A DNA stretch of 64,000 nucleotides from Clostridia bacterium (GCA_900769665.1 CAAGHL010000054.1:14789-78788); one strand, 5' to 3'; shown: positions 48,961 through 58,520, counted from the first letter of the stretch. Made by a program: numbers and translations. The notes: generated by a model not told the origin, from the letters alone.

Positions 48961-51900
48961 ATGAAACTTAACAAACGTTTGGTAGCGTTGGTTGTGTTGT
49001 TTGTCGTGTGTGCGCTTGCGTTGACCTTTGCCGCATGTAATACTACGCCGAACAATCCCAATCCCAATTCCGGTGGCGGCGGTGGCAACGAGGACATCGA
49101 TCCCGTGGCTTCGTCGCTCGAAGTCACAACTCCGCCCATCAAAACATACTATTTGCCCGGTCAATCATTTGATCCGACAGGCATGGTACTTGTGGCGAAG
49201 TGGAACGATGGCGAGGACGAGGAACTCGGCCGCGGAGAGTATACGATTGCGCCCGAAGTGTTTGCGGAAGGCGACAAAGCAGTGACGTTTACCTACGAGG
49301 GCGTCAGTCTGGTTTATTCCGTAACCGTCAGTAGTCTGTCCGACGTGACGGTGGAAAGCCTCGATGTAAATCGCGATCGTTTGCCCGAAGTTTGTAGCTC
49401 CGGTTACATCGATTTGTCGTTGTTGGATGTTACTGCCATATACAAAGCAGGCGACAAACCACAACAAGTAACCGATTACGAATTGTTTGACAACGGACAA
49501 AAAGCCGTGCTTGACAACGGAACACGATACTTTTTGACCGAAGGCGAACACACTCTTACGGTCGAATACGGACAAAAACAAGTCAATTTCAACATCGATT
49601 GTCCGTATACGCTTATCGAAGCGGAAAATCACAACGGATTAGGCAACTTTACCGACACCAAAAACTACGCCGAGTGGAAACCTTCCGAAGCCGATCGCAG
49701 TTTTAATGAGGCAGGATTAGGCTCGTGGGGTTACAGTAGTTGGGGTATCGAAGTGCCGTCAGGCGGAAGAGTTGTAAATTCCATTAAAAACGGCGATGCG
49801 ATTGCTTTTCACATGTGGTCAACGGAAGAAACGGATCGCATGCTTAAACTGTCGTGCTCGTCTTATGTACGTATTGCGCTTAACGACGCTTGGGGACCGG
49901 ATAAAACTGCCGATGTACAATTCAATCAAGTATTTAGGCTATTTGTCAATGGTGAAGAGGTCGCAGTGTCCGATGATGTAGTTGTGCAAGGGCGCACACG
50001 TAGCGGTCAGATTGAAAAGTACTCGTTGGACATTTGGGTACAGCTTGTAGATATTGCAACCGTGCATCTCAAACAAGGCGACAACCTGATTGAGTTTACT
50101 AACATTGGTGAAGATGTTTTGACAACGGAAGGATCGCATATAGGTACGCCTGTTACAGCGTCGCTCAGTTTCGATTGTATTCAATTCGGGGACGCGCCCA
50201 TTGATGTTGCTCCCGCGGAGGAAAACAATTATCGCATTGGTCGTGTTGAGATTGTCAAGGTCGACAACCGCGCAATGGTCAAAATTAGGGGATCGATAAA
50301 CGGTCTTACCGCCAACGACGTGAAAATCGGCGCACACTGTTTATACGGTAATTGGTCGGTTGTAGAGTTGCCGTTTACATTGACCGTGGACAAGTACAAT
50401 ATGTTTGTTGCGCTTGCCGACATCACAGATTTGACTACTCTCGGAGAGTCGTTGTTCTGCATGTGGCGTATTGCCGATGAAGAGGCTAATCCCGATATGT
50501 CTGCCGACGACAAGCATATCCAAGTGATTAGCGACGGTAAAGCAGTCGTGGACGGTCGTGTTTACTTTGCCTCTCGTCCGTACGATAACCCGTGCGGTAT
50601 GACCGTGGCGGAAAACGCCGTTGCCGGAAAATCTTTTGTTACTACAAGTGCGGAAATCAAAAACGACGGTGCAAACAAAGCTGTATTGGAAGTAAAGGGT
50701 ACAATCGAGGGCTACACGAAAGACGACGTGAAGATGTTCGCTTATGCTGCGATCGGTCAGTGGCACTTCATTGATTTGTCATTCGAAATTACCATTGACG
50801 GAACGCAATTTGTTGCCGTGGCAGACATTACAAGTCTCAACGGCGAAGGCAATTCCGAATCTGAGTATATCTTCTACATGCCTCTCTGTGGTGCGGATCC
50901 GAGTAGCGGTAACAAAATAACTGCCATTCCGACAGGCGTTGCGGTAGTGGGTAACGTAACTTACACCGCAAGTCAACCTTACAGCAATCCTTGTGGAATG
51001 AGGGTATCCGTCAGTGGCGATCCTCAACCGCCCGTTACGGAAGTTACGGTTGACAGTATCGAGCTTACCCACGCTCCCGACAAGACGGAGTACAATGAGG
51101 GTGATAAATTTGACTCGACGGGCATGGTAGTCGTGGCAAATATGAGCGACGGTACGAAAAAGACGTTGACTGCCGAAGACTACACAGTAAGTCCGTCGAC
51201 TCTTGCAAAAGATACTACACAAGTGACGATATCTTACAAGGACAAGACGGCAACCATCGATGTGACGGTAAACGGTAGCGAAGAACCGACAAAAACGATT
51301 TCCGTTACCGAAGCTGCAATCAAAAACGACGGCGCAGACAAAGCCGTGCTGGAAGTAAAGGGTACGATCGAGGGCTACACGAAAGACGACGTGAAGATGC
51401 TTGCTTATGCTGCGATCGGTCAGTGGCACTTCATTGATTTGTCATTCGAAATTACCATTGACGGAACGCAATTTGTTGCCGTGGCGGACATTACAAGTCT
51501 TAACGGTGAAGGCAGCAAAGAATCCGAGTACATCTTCTATATGCCTCTCTGTGGTGCGGATCCGAGTGACAGTAACAAAATAACTGCCATCCCGACAGGC
51601 AGTGCTGTGGTCGGTAACGTAACTTACACGGCAAGTCAACCTTACAGCAATCCTTGCGGAATGAAAGTTTCTGTCAAAAAGGTACACGTTGCGACTGCGG
51701 AAATCAAAGCCGATGGCGACAATAAGGTTGTGTTGGAGTTGAAAGGTACTTTGGGCGGTACGTCCAAGGAAGACATCCATGTGTATACGCAAGTACTTGT
51801 AGGCAATTGGCATTATGTAGAATTGACGTGTACAATTACCGTGGACGGCGACAACTTCGTGTTGGTTGCGGACTTGACAAGTTTGACGGAAATCGGCGAG

Positions 51901-52056
51901 TACATCTTCTATATGCCGCTGGGTGATGCTACCGCAGGCGACAACAACAAAATCACCGTCGTGGCAAGCGGTACTGTTACGGTAAACGGAATTACGTACG
52001 AAGCAAGTCAACCTTATGGCAATCCATGCGGTATGAAGACAACAACGGCACAGTAA
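48961..52056 (+). CDS. Large repeat lipoprotein with Ig-like and carbohydrate-binding-like domains
   Basis: A 1031-residue secreted lipoprotein: the signal peptide ends in TFAAC with Cys26, followed by a Gly/Asn/Pro linker. An Ig-like unit (YYLPGQSFDPTGMVLVAKWNDGEDEEL) recurs near 695-780. A jelly-roll region (YTLIEAENHNGLGNF...) near 215-415 resembles carbohydrate-binding module families 6/35. Four related units (about 420-545, 560-685, 780-905, 915-1030) follow; the second and third are almost identical even in DNA. AAAGGAG precedes the ATG. It lies downstream of a putative LytTR-controlled promoter and before a GH3 gene. Substrate unknown. Confidence 0.85.
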   Translation: MKLNKRLVALVVLFVVCALALTFAACNTTPNNPNPNSGGGGGNEDIDPVASSLEVTTPPIKTYYLPGQSFDPTGMVLVAKWNDGEDEELGRGEYTIAPEVFAEGDKAVTFTYEGVSLVYSVTVSSLSDVTVESLDVNRDRLPEVCSSGYIDLSLLDVTAIYKAGDKPQQVTDYELFDNGQKAVLDNGTRYFLTEGEHTLTVEYGQKQVNFNIDCPYTLIEAENHNGLGNFTDTKNYAEWKPSEADRSFNEAGLGSWGYSSWGIEVPSGGRVVNSIKNGDAIAFHMWSTEETDRMLKLSCSSYVRIALNDAWGPDKTADVQFNQVFRLFVNGEEVAVSDDVVVQGRTRSGQIEKYSLDIWVQLVDIATVHLKQGDNLIEFTNIGEDVLTTEGSHIGTPVTASLSFDCIQFGDAPIDVAPAEENNYRIGRVEIVKVDNRAMVKIRGSINGLTANDVKIGAHCLYGNWSVVELPFTLTVDKYNMFVALADITDLTTLGESLFCMWRIADEEANPDMSADDKHIQVISDGKAVVDGRVYFASRPYDNPCGMTVAENAVAGKSFVTTSAEIKNDGANKAVLEVKGTIEGYTKDDVKMFAYAAIGQWHFIDLSFEITIDGTQFVAVADITSLNGEGNSESEYIFYMPLCGADPSSGNKITAIPTGVAVVGNVTYTASQPYSNPCGMRVSVSGDPQPPVTEVTVDSIELTHAPDKTEYNEGDKFDSTGMVVVANMSDGTKKTLTAEDYTVSPSTLAKDTTQVTISYKDKTATIDVTVNGSEEPTKTISVTEAAIKNDGADKAVLEVKGTIEGYTKDDVKMLAYAAIGQWHFIDLSFEITIDGTQFVAVADITSLNGEGSKESEYIFYMPLCGADPSDSNKITAIPTGSAVVGNVTYTASQPYSNPCGMKVSVKKVHVATAEIKADGDNKVVLELKGTLGGTSKEDIHVYTQVLVGNWHYVELTCTITVDGDNFVLVADLTSLTEIGEYIFYMPLGDATAGDNNKITVVASGTVTVNGITYEASQPYGNPCGMKTTTAQ
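50649..51668 (+). repeat. Tandem near-identical coding repeats inside the lipoprotein gene
   Basis: The units at about 50649-51006 and 51314-51668 share long identical blocks (for example around GGGCTACACGAAAGACGACG), separated by an Ig-like domain. Such similarity at silent sites indicates recent duplication or gene conversion. Confidence 0.85.
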
Positions 52057-52109
52057 TGGCATTTGTAAGCGACACTTTCTTGTATTAAACAGCAATAATA
52101 GTGTGATTG

Positions 52110-52143
52110 CCCGAAAGTTTTTCATTGTTGTCAAGCTTTCGGG
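52110..52143 (+). terminator. Hairpin after the lipoprotein gene
   Basis: CCCGAAAG (52110-52117) pairs with CTTTCGGG (52136-52143). T residues sit inside the loop rather than after the stem, so strength is uncertain. Confidence 0.5.
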
Positions 52144-52170
52144 TACACATCTCAAACGGAGAAAATTTTT

Positions 52171-55128
52171 ATGAATTTGAAAAAACTTAACGTAAAACAA
52201 TGGATAGTGCTTGTCGTGTGTTTTGTGTTGATTGCGGCGCTTGTTGTCGGAGACGTTGCATGCGCCAAATGGAGTAGCAAAATCACGCTTCTATTGTGCG
52301 GCGACGGCATCAACTTCGAAGGCGAAGAAGTACAAAACGCCCTGCAATTAGGTAAAAACCTTGTGTCCGATATCATGGACGAAGCAATAGTAATGTTGAA
52401 AAACGACAACAACACTTTACCGCTTAAAGACACAAAGAAGGTCAATCTGTTCGGGTGGGCAAGCAGTGACAACGGTACCATTTACAGCGGTACAGGTTCG
52501 GCTGCGTGCTACATTTCCGATAAGGATCGCATTACGCTTTCGGCAGGACTGGAAGCAAGCGAATTTGAAGTAAACAAGAGTTTGCTTAACAAGTATACCG
52601 CCTATCAGGACGGGCGCAAAGATAGTAACCTTACCCCGGGCGGAACAACGTACCTCATCGAACCGGATTCGGGTTTCTACACCGATGACGTAATGAACGA
52701 GGCAAAGGCTTTTTCCGATACGGCAATTGTAACAATTGCCCGCTATGGCGGAGAAGGATACTCCATTAAGATGAATCAACCCAAGCTTAATGCTACAAAC
52801 GACAACTCTCGTACTTATTTGCAAATTACCACCGAGGAAGAAGCGTTGTTGAAACTTGTTACGGAAAACTTTGAGCATGTCATTGTTCTGCTTAACTGTA
52901 GCAATCCGATGGAACTCGGTTTCATCAAGGACGACAAAATCGACGCTGTGTTGCACATCGGTTACCTTGGCGTGACGGGTGCCAATGCGGTAGGACACGT
53001 GCTTCGCGGCACAGTAAATCCGTCGGGACATTTGACAAACACCTTTGCAGTCAATCACAAAGACGATCCCGCGTTTGCCAACCTTGCTCACAACAGTGAT
53101 TCGGTCAAGGACCACATGGTGTACGCCGAAGACATTTACGTAGGTTACAAGTGGTACGAAACGGCATTCCATGACGGGTACTACGGCAGCAAAAACTACG
53201 ACGAAGTAGTGCAATTCCCGTTCGGTTTCGGTATGAGTTATACAACGTTCGATTGGCATCTTGACAGCGTCAAAATCGGCGAAACCGATTTGCTTACCGC
53301 AGGCGGAATGGTGGACGTGACCAACAAAAAGGACAGTGTTTCGGTGGATGTTACGGTTACCAACACGGGCAACTACGCAGGCAAGGACGTTGTAAAACTG
53401 TTTTACACTGCTCCGTACACCAAGGGCGGCATAGAAAAGGCGTACGTCAATCTTGTCGCGTTTGACAAAACGGAGATTTTGAAACCCGGTCAATCGCAAA
53501 AACTTACGCTTACGTTTGACCTGTACGACATGGCAAGTTACGACTGCTATGACCGCAATAACAACGGTGTAAAGAGTTACGAGTTGGACAGCGGCGAGTA
53601 CGTATTGAAGTTGATGACGGACAGCCATACCCTTAAGGGTTGTGACAACGACCAAGTAAGTTTCAATATTCCTAACACGCTAAACTACAAGCGTGACACG
53701 ACCACAAAAAAGGTTGTCAAAAACCGCTTTACGGGCGACACGGCATATGCGGGCGTACCTATTGACGGTAGTACCATGGGCGACGGTGTTACTTACCTAT
53801 CTCGTGCAGACTTTGCAGGCACATTCCCGACGGCGCAAACCATACTCAACATAAGCGATCCCAAAGTAGTTGCGGCGGAAACTTACCGCTACGACGGTTA
53901 TGACAACATGGACATGCCTACTCAAGGCGCAAGCGGAGATTTGCTGTTGTGGACCAAGAAGGACGGCGGTAAGGCAAGTGCGTCCGACCTTGTGCGCACG
54001 GGTACCGAGTGGAGTACATTGAAGGAAAACGAAGATTTGATGCGCCAACTCGTTAGCGAGTATACTATCAACGGCGAAAGCGAAACTTGGACAAAGTTGC
54101 TTAATCAAATATCCGTTGACAGCCTTTGCTCATTGGTGGAAAAGAGCGGTTTTATCAACTGCGCTATGCCCGAAATCGGCAAAAAGGCCTACTACGACTA
54201 TGACGGGCCGAGCGGATTCCAATCTCACTACGGAAGCATTGCGCCCAACGACAATTGGACGGGTTATCCGATGAGTCTCAATATCGGTTACACTTGGAAC
54301 AAGCGTCTTGTTTTCCAACAAGGTCGTGCGCTTGCCAAGGAGGGACTGGCTACGGGTATCAACGGTATTTACGCCCCGGGTGCTAACATTTTGCGCAACC
54401 CATACAGCGGACGTTACTACGAGTACTACTCCGAAGATCCCGTTGTGACCGGTTGGATGGCAGGCAACTTTATTGCAGGAGCCAAGACAAACAACATGTA
54501 CTGCTTTATGAAGCATTTTGTCGCATTTGAGGGCGAAACCAACTGTATTTCTTGTTGGGAAACGGAACAAGCATTACGCGAAGTGTACCTGAAACCCTTT
54601 GAAATCGCTATCAAAAAGTGTGGAGCAAATGCGCTTATGAGCAGTTTCAACAAACTCGGCGGAGTATGGGCAGGCAGTAACAAAGCGTTGCTTACGGATA
54701 TCCTGCGCAACGAGTGGGGATTTAAGGGCATTGTACTTACCGACTACACAAGCGGATTGACATTCTTCAACACGCCGCGCGCAATCGTTGCCGGACAAGA
54801 CATGTTCCTGTGTGACCGCGAGTCCAACAGTAGTCCGCTCGATCGCACCAATAGGGCGCAAATGTACGCGGCACGCAAGGCTGCAAAGAATATGATCTAC
54901 GTACAATGCGAAACCTATCTCAGCTACAAGGATTACACCGGTAGCGACATCTACACGGCAGTGTTGGGTACCGGTAGCGTGTCCAAGGTATTCCCGTGGT
55001 GGATACCCTTGCTTGTGTTGCTAAACGTGGCGATTGTCGGTCTTGCCGCATGGCAAATTTGCTCGGCGTTTTTGCCAAAAAAACAAAAGAAGTCCGAGGA
55101 CGAAGTAGATACGACCGCAAATCGATAA
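52171..55128 (+). CDS. Membrane-anchored, domain-permuted GH3 beta-glycosidase
   Basis: The 985-residue protein has an N-terminal membrane segment (12-32) and a C-terminal one (about 942-965) followed by a basic/acidic tail. In between, GH3 domains occur in swapped order: first the alpha/beta and fibronectin-like domains (IVMLKNDNNTLPL, FPFGFGMSYTTF), then the TIM barrel (CFMKHFVAFEGETN, GFKGIVLTDY with nucleophile Asp858). This permuted order is known in other Clostridia. The enzyme likely trims glucosides or related sugars at the cell surface together with the preceding lipoprotein. AACGGAG precedes the ATG. Confidence 0.9.
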   Translation: MNLKKLNVKQWIVLVVCFVLIAALVVGDVACAKWSSKITLLLCGDGINFEGEEVQNALQLGKNLVSDIMDEAIVMLKNDNNTLPLKDTKKVNLFGWASSDNGTIYSGTGSAACYISDKDRITLSAGLEASEFEVNKSLLNKYTAYQDGRKDSNLTPGGTTYLIEPDSGFYTDDVMNEAKAFSDTAIVTIARYGGEGYSIKMNQPKLNATNDNSRTYLQITTEEEALLKLVTENFEHVIVLLNCSNPMELGFIKDDKIDAVLHIGYLGVTGANAVGHVLRGTVNPSGHLTNTFAVNHKDDPAFANLAHNSDSVKDHMVYAEDIYVGYKWYETAFHDGYYGSKNYDEVVQFPFGFGMSYTTFDWHLDSVKIGETDLLTAGGMVDVTNKKDSVSVDVTVTNTGNYAGKDVVKLFYTAPYTKGGIEKAYVNLVAFDKTEILKPGQSQKLTLTFDLYDMASYDCYDRNNNGVKSYELDSGEYVLKLMTDSHTLKGCDNDQVSFNIPNTLNYKRDTTTKKVVKNRFTGDTAYAGVPIDGSTMGDGVTYLSRADFAGTFPTAQTILNISDPKVVAAETYRYDGYDNMDMPTQGASGDLLLWTKKDGGKASASDLVRTGTEWSTLKENEDLMRQLVSEYTINGESETWTKLLNQISVDSLCSLVEKSGFINCAMPEIGKKAYYDYDGPSGFQSHYGSIAPNDNWTGYPMSLNIGYTWNKRLVFQQGRALAKEGLATGINGIYAPGANILRNPYSGRYYEYYSEDPVVTGWMAGNFIAGAKTNNMYCFMKHFVAFEGETNCISCWETEQALREVYLKPFEIAIKKCGANALMSSFNKLGGVWAGSNKALLTDILRNEWGFKGIVLTDYTSGLTFFNTPRAIVAGQDMFLCDRESNSSPLDRTNRAQMYAARKAAKNMIYVQCETYLSYKDYTGSDIYTAVLGTGSVSKVFPWWIPLLVLLNVAIVGLAAWQICSAFLPKKQKKSEDEVDTTANR

Positions 55129-55143
55129 AACAACTATAACATC

Positions 55144-55185
55144 TTGTAACAAAAATCTTAATACGTATGCAGATTTTTGCAACAA
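55144..55185. repeat. Palindromic ATACGTAT element, copy 9
   Basis: TTGTAACAAAAATCT and AGATTTTTGCAACAA pair at almost all positions around TAATACGTATGC. It lies between the GH3 stop and its terminator, so it is transcribed as 3' UTR. Confidence 0.85.
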
Positions 55186-55195
55186 ATCTATACAC

Positions 55196-55232
55196 ACAAA
55201 TACCCCGAGGAACGCATCTTCGGGGTGTTTGT
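55196..55232 (+). terminator. Terminator after the GH3 gene
   Basis: ACAAATACCCCGA (55196-55208) pairs with TCGGGGTGTTTGT (55220-55232) with one T-G pair. Confidence 0.8.
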
Positions 55233-55286
55233 TTAGCGGTTGGTTGAAAAATTATCTAAAAATTACGGTTAGGCTATGCTAACCGA

Positions 55287-55315
55287 TTGAATTTTTGCTT
55301 GCGGTGTGGTATAAT
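55287..55315 (+). promoter_or_regulatory. Promoter for the ZIP transporter gene
   Basis: TTGAAT (55287-55292), a 17-bp spacer ending TGTGG, and TATAAT (55310-55315). Confidence 0.8.
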
Positions 55316-55414
55316 GCAATTGTTATGGGTTGAGCAAGGTCGGTTTAGTGCAACTGTTGTGCAAAACTCGGCTCGGTATAATGTCATTACCTACAATTTG
55401 GGAGAAAACATAAT

Positions 55415-56191
55415 ATGGAAGCTTTTTACGGAATATTGATACCGTTTTTGGGTACGTCGCTTGGTGCGGCTTGCGTGTTTTTTATGCGCAAAACCCTCAG
55501 CGACGGCGTACAGCGTGCCCTTACGGGGTTTGCCGCAGGGGTGATGGTGGCGGCTTCGGTGTGGAGTTTGCTTATCCCTGCAATCGAGCAATCTTCGGAT
55601 ATGGGCGGTTGGTCGTTTGTTCCTGCCTTTGTCGGCTTTTGGGTGGGCGTGCTGTTTTTGCTACTGTTGGACCACATAATACCGCACCTTCACGCAAAAA
55701 GCGGGCAGCAGGAAGGTCCGCAAAGCCAACTTGCACGCACAACAATGATGGTGTTAGCAGTCACGTTGCACAATATCCCCGAGGGCATGGCGGTGGGCGT
55801 TATTTACGCAGGCTTTTTGTCGGGTAATACGCAAATTACGGCGGCAAGCGCACTGGCGTTGTCCATCGGCATTGCTATACAAAACTTCCCTGAGGGCGCA
55901 ATAATCTCCTTGCCGCTACGTGCCGAGGGCGAAAGTAAGTGGAAAGCCTTTGGCGGCGGCGTCCTGTCGGGCGTGGTGGAGCCTATCGGCGCAGTGCTGA
56001 CGTTGCTGATGGCGCAGTTGATTGTGCCTGCATTGCCCTATTTGCTTAGCTTTGCCGCAGGCGCAATGATGTATGTTGTCGTGGAGGAACTCATCCCCGA
56101 AATGTCGCAAGGCAAGCACTCCAACTTGGGCACGGTGTTTTTCGCCGTCGGTTTTACGTTGATGATGATGTTGGACGTGGCGCTTGGTTGA
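55415..56191 (+). CDS. ZIP family divalent metal transporter (ZupT-like)
   Basis: The 258-residue protein has eight membrane segments and the two ZIP metal-binding helices VTLHNIPEGMAVG and IAIQNFPEGAIIS. A His-containing cytoplasmic loop (DHIIPHLHAKSG) lies between segments three and four. Members take up zinc, iron or manganese into the cytoplasm. GGGAG precedes the ATG. It has its own promoter, so regulation is separate from the GH3 gene. Confidence 0.94.
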   Translation: MEAFYGILIPFLGTSLGAACVFFMRKTLSDGVQRALTGFAAGVMVAASVWSLLIPAIEQSSDMGGWSFVPAFVGFWVGVLFLLLLDHIIPHLHAKSGQQEGPQSQLARTTMMVLAVTLHNIPEGMAVGVIYAGFLSGNTQITAASALALSIGIAIQNFPEGAIISLPLRAEGESKWKAFGGGVLSGVVEPIGAVLTLLMAQLIVPALPYLLSFAAGAMMYVVVEELIPEMSQGKHSNLGTVFFAVGFTLMMMLDVALG

Positions 56192-56234
56192 CGGCGACGT
56201 TTGGATGTGTCTTTAGTGCTTAATTGCGACGGAA

Positions 56235-56276
56235 ATGTAATGAAATTTTGCATACGTACTAAAAAAAATATTACAA
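56235..56276. repeat. Palindromic ATACGTAT element, copy 10
   Basis: ATGTAATG and ATATTACAA arms pair, the centre is GCATACGTAC. It is 43 bp after the ZIP gene and 58 bp before the fusion gene. Confidence 0.75.
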
Positions 56277-56334
56277 ATTTGCGTAATCGCTTGTATTTTG
56301 AACGTAGCTTTTGTATATCGATATTGAGGTAATT

Positions 56335-57999
56335 ATGGCAGCTATACAGTGGACGGCGCTTGCCGTGGTGGCGGCGTTTTACGTCGCATATTTTACAAAA
56401 ATGATTTTGCAACGGCGCGGCGGCGTCAAAACCGACCAAATCGGCAAGGGCAACAAACCACGCAAAGTACTTGTCGTGGAGTTGTTCATGAAGATTGCCA
56501 CCTATTCCATCGTGGCGGTAGAGGTGGCAAGCGTTGTGTTTGACTTCCGCATGTGGCGTTCCTCCTACGCTTGGTTTGGCATAGGCATTGCGGCGGTGGG
56601 CGTTGCGGTGTTTGTTGTGGCAATGGTCACCATGCGCGACAGTTGGCGTGCAGGTATACCTGCCGAGGACAAAACCGAACTTGTGACTACGGGCATATAC
56701 CGCATTAGTCGCAACCCTGCTTTCCTCGGGTTCGATTTGATGTACATCGGATTGCTTGTTTGCTTTTTCAACTACATCCATTTGGCGTTTGTGCTGTTTG
56801 CCGTGACGATGTTGCACTTGCAAATTTTGCAAGAGGAAAAGTTTTTGACGGCGACTTTCGGCGCGCCATACACGGAGTACAAAAAGCGCACGGGTAGATA
56901 CTTTGTTTTTGACAGGGATTGCTCGGGCAAAACAAAAGTTGTCGTTGCATTGACGGTGGTGCTTGTGGTTGCGTTGGCGACAAGTACACTTATGGCTTAC
57001 GGAACAAGTCAAACGGGAAAGTTGGCAAATTTGACTTTTGTCGACGCATTGCAGTACACAACAGCAAACAATCCCGATGCGGTGATTACCGTCGGCGTGG
57101 TAAGGGACGGGCAAACGTCCTACAAGGTGTACGGCAACAACGGCAAGGAACTTCCGCAAGTGGCGCATACCTATGAAATCGGCTCGTTGACCAAGACTTT
57201 CACGGCGGCGCTGATAAATAAAGCGATAGAGGATGACAAAATTTCCCTTGACGATACGTTGGACAACTACTTGACCTTGCCTAGCGACAAACAATATCCC
57301 ACAATCGAGCAACTGCTTACGCACACTTCGGGCTACGACGGCTACTATTTTGAAGCGCCGATGATATGGAATTTTCTTGTCGGCAACAACGACTTTTGCG
57401 GCGTGAGCAAACAGTCTGTGCTTGGCAGAGTAGGCGGTGTTGGCTTGGCTGCAAAACACGATTTCGAGTACAGCAACTTCGGTTACGCCGTGTTGGGTTT
57501 GGTGTTGGAAAAGGTGTACGACACCGACTATACGACGTTGGTCAACAATTTCGCTCACGACGAGTTGCAACTTTCTGATACAAAAATCTCGCACGGTGAC
57601 GGTGACTTAGGCAACTATTGGCGGTGGAATGCCGACGACGCATACTTGTCGGCAGGGGCAATTACCTCAAACATCGACGATATGCTTGTATACGCCAAAC
57701 TTCAGCTGGAGCGCAACAACGTGTTTGCGGCTTGTCACAAAACGCTTGCCGACATTGACACCGCGCCGCAGTCCTACAAGGCGCCGGGTATCGGCATGGA
57801 CGGCATAGGCATGGCGTGGATTGTCGACAATCAAAACGACATCGTGTGGCACAACGGCGGCACGAGTTACTACAACAGCTACCTTGGTTTCGATACCAAA
57901 ACGGGCGTTGCGGTTGTGGTGTTGTCCAACCTTGCGCCGAGCTATCGCATACCTGCAACGGTATTAGGCGTAAAATTGCTAAACGAAATGCGTGGATAG
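56335..57999 (+). CDS. Isoprenylcysteine-methyltransferase-like membrane domain fused to a serine hydrolase (class C beta-lactamase fold)
   Basis: The 554-residue protein joins two families. Residues 1-210 have four to five membrane helices and the ICMT/PEMT signature GIYRISRNPAFLGF...EEKFLTATFGAPYTEYKKRTGRYF. A membrane helix near 217 leads to an outside domain with the penicillin-binding fold: S284-L-T-K287, Y379-S-N and H506-N-G-G. Such hydrolases include esterases, peptidases and muropeptide-acting enzymes. The ATG at 56335 follows GAGGT. What the methyltransferase-like domain modifies is unknown. The fusion is continuous, with no frameshift seen. Confidence 0.88.
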   Translation: MAAIQWTALAVVAAFYVAYFTKMILQRRGGVKTDQIGKGNKPRKVLVVELFMKIATYSIVAVEVASVVFDFRMWRSSYAWFGIGIAAVGVAVFVVAMVTMRDSWRAGIPAEDKTELVTTGIYRISRNPAFLGFDLMYIGLLVCFFNYIHLAFVLFAVTMLHLQILQEEKFLTATFGAPYTEYKKRTGRYFVFDRDCSGKTKVVVALTVVLVVALATSTLMAYGTSQTGKLANLTFVDALQYTTANNPDAVITVGVVRDGQTSYKVYGNNGKELPQVAHTYEIGSLTKTFTAALINKAIEDDKISLDDTLDNYLTLPSDKQYPTIEQLLTHTSGYDGYYFEAPMIWNFLVGNNDFCGVSKQSVLGRVGGVGLAAKHDFEYSNFGYAVLGLVLEKVYDTDYTTLVNNFAHDELQLSDTKISHGDGDLGNYWRWNADDAYLSAGAITSNIDDMLVYAKLQLERNNVFAACHKTLADIDTAPQSYKAPGIGMDGIGMAWIVDNQNDIVWHNGGTSYYNSYLGFDTKTGVAVVVLSNLAPSYRIPATVLGVKLLNEMRG

Positions 58000-58014
58000 T
58001 AAACAAGGTGGATA

Positions 58015-58311
58015 ATGAACGAAGATTTGATATACGAAGTGCTTGCGGCGGTGGAGGAAATCCCCGAAGGCAAGGTGGCTACATATGGGCAAATTGCCAA
58101 GCTGATAGGGCGAGATAAAAACGCTCGACTTGTCGGCAGAATACTTAGCGGCGCCGATAGATACGGCAATTATCCGTGTCACCGAGTGGTCAATCGCAAC
58201 GGACGTACTGCTCCGGGTTGGGCGGAACAACGCACTTTGTTGGAGCAAGAGGGTGTGCGTTTTACTCCGTCGGGCTTGGTGGATATGGCAAAGTTTCGGT
58301 GGAAAGTTTAG
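58015..58311 (+). CDS. MGMT-family DNA-binding protein (alkyltransferase-like, Cys retained)
   Basis: The 98-residue protein is the C-terminal, DNA-binding half of O6-alkylguanine alkyltransferase: VATYGQIAKLIG, NYPCHRVVNRNG with Cys55, then an LLEQEGV segment. Alkyltransferase-like proteins usually have Trp in place of the Cys; here Cys is kept, so methyl transfer remains possible. AAGGTGGA precedes the ATG, 15 bases after the fusion gene, suggesting a shared transcript. Confidence 0.9.
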   Translation: MNEDLIYEVLAAVEEIPEGKVATYGQIAKLIGRDKNARLVGRILSGADRYGNYPCHRVVNRNGRTAPGWAEQRTLLEQEGVRFTPSGLVDMAKFRWKV

Positions 58312-58399
58312 TGTTGGCAACACTCGTCGGCAGTGCGTTAGCGCAACAAAACGTAGTGTGCGCACATTGCAAAACTTAATAGAATTAAGGCATAAATAA

Positions 58400-58445
58400 A
58401 GGACTGTTCGGTGCGTTGTTGAAGTACTAAACAGTCCTATTTTTG
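58400..58445 (+). terminator. Terminator after the MGMT-like gene
   Basis: AGGACTGTT (58400-58408) pairs perfectly with AACAGTCCT (58430-58438), followed by ATTTTTG. Confidence 0.8.
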
Positions 58446-58520
58446 TTTGCTTCTAGTGTTTTGTCAGACACTAAACTTAGATGTTTGCCGAAACATGCTA
58501 CGACAAGACAAAATGCGTTG

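Noticed and set aside
48841..49164. Minus-strand frame opposite the lipoprotein start
   Set aside because: It is a shadow of the coding strand and contains the promoter and terminator of the plus strand.
50649..51668. CRISPR-like or non-coding tandem repeat
   Set aside because: The repeats are in-frame coding units of the lipoprotein, too long and with no spacer pattern; no CRISPR array was seen anywhere.
57000..57180. Frameshift or gene boundary between the two halves of the fusion protein
   Set aside because: The frame is continuous, and no internal ribosome-binding site with start codon was found at the domain border.
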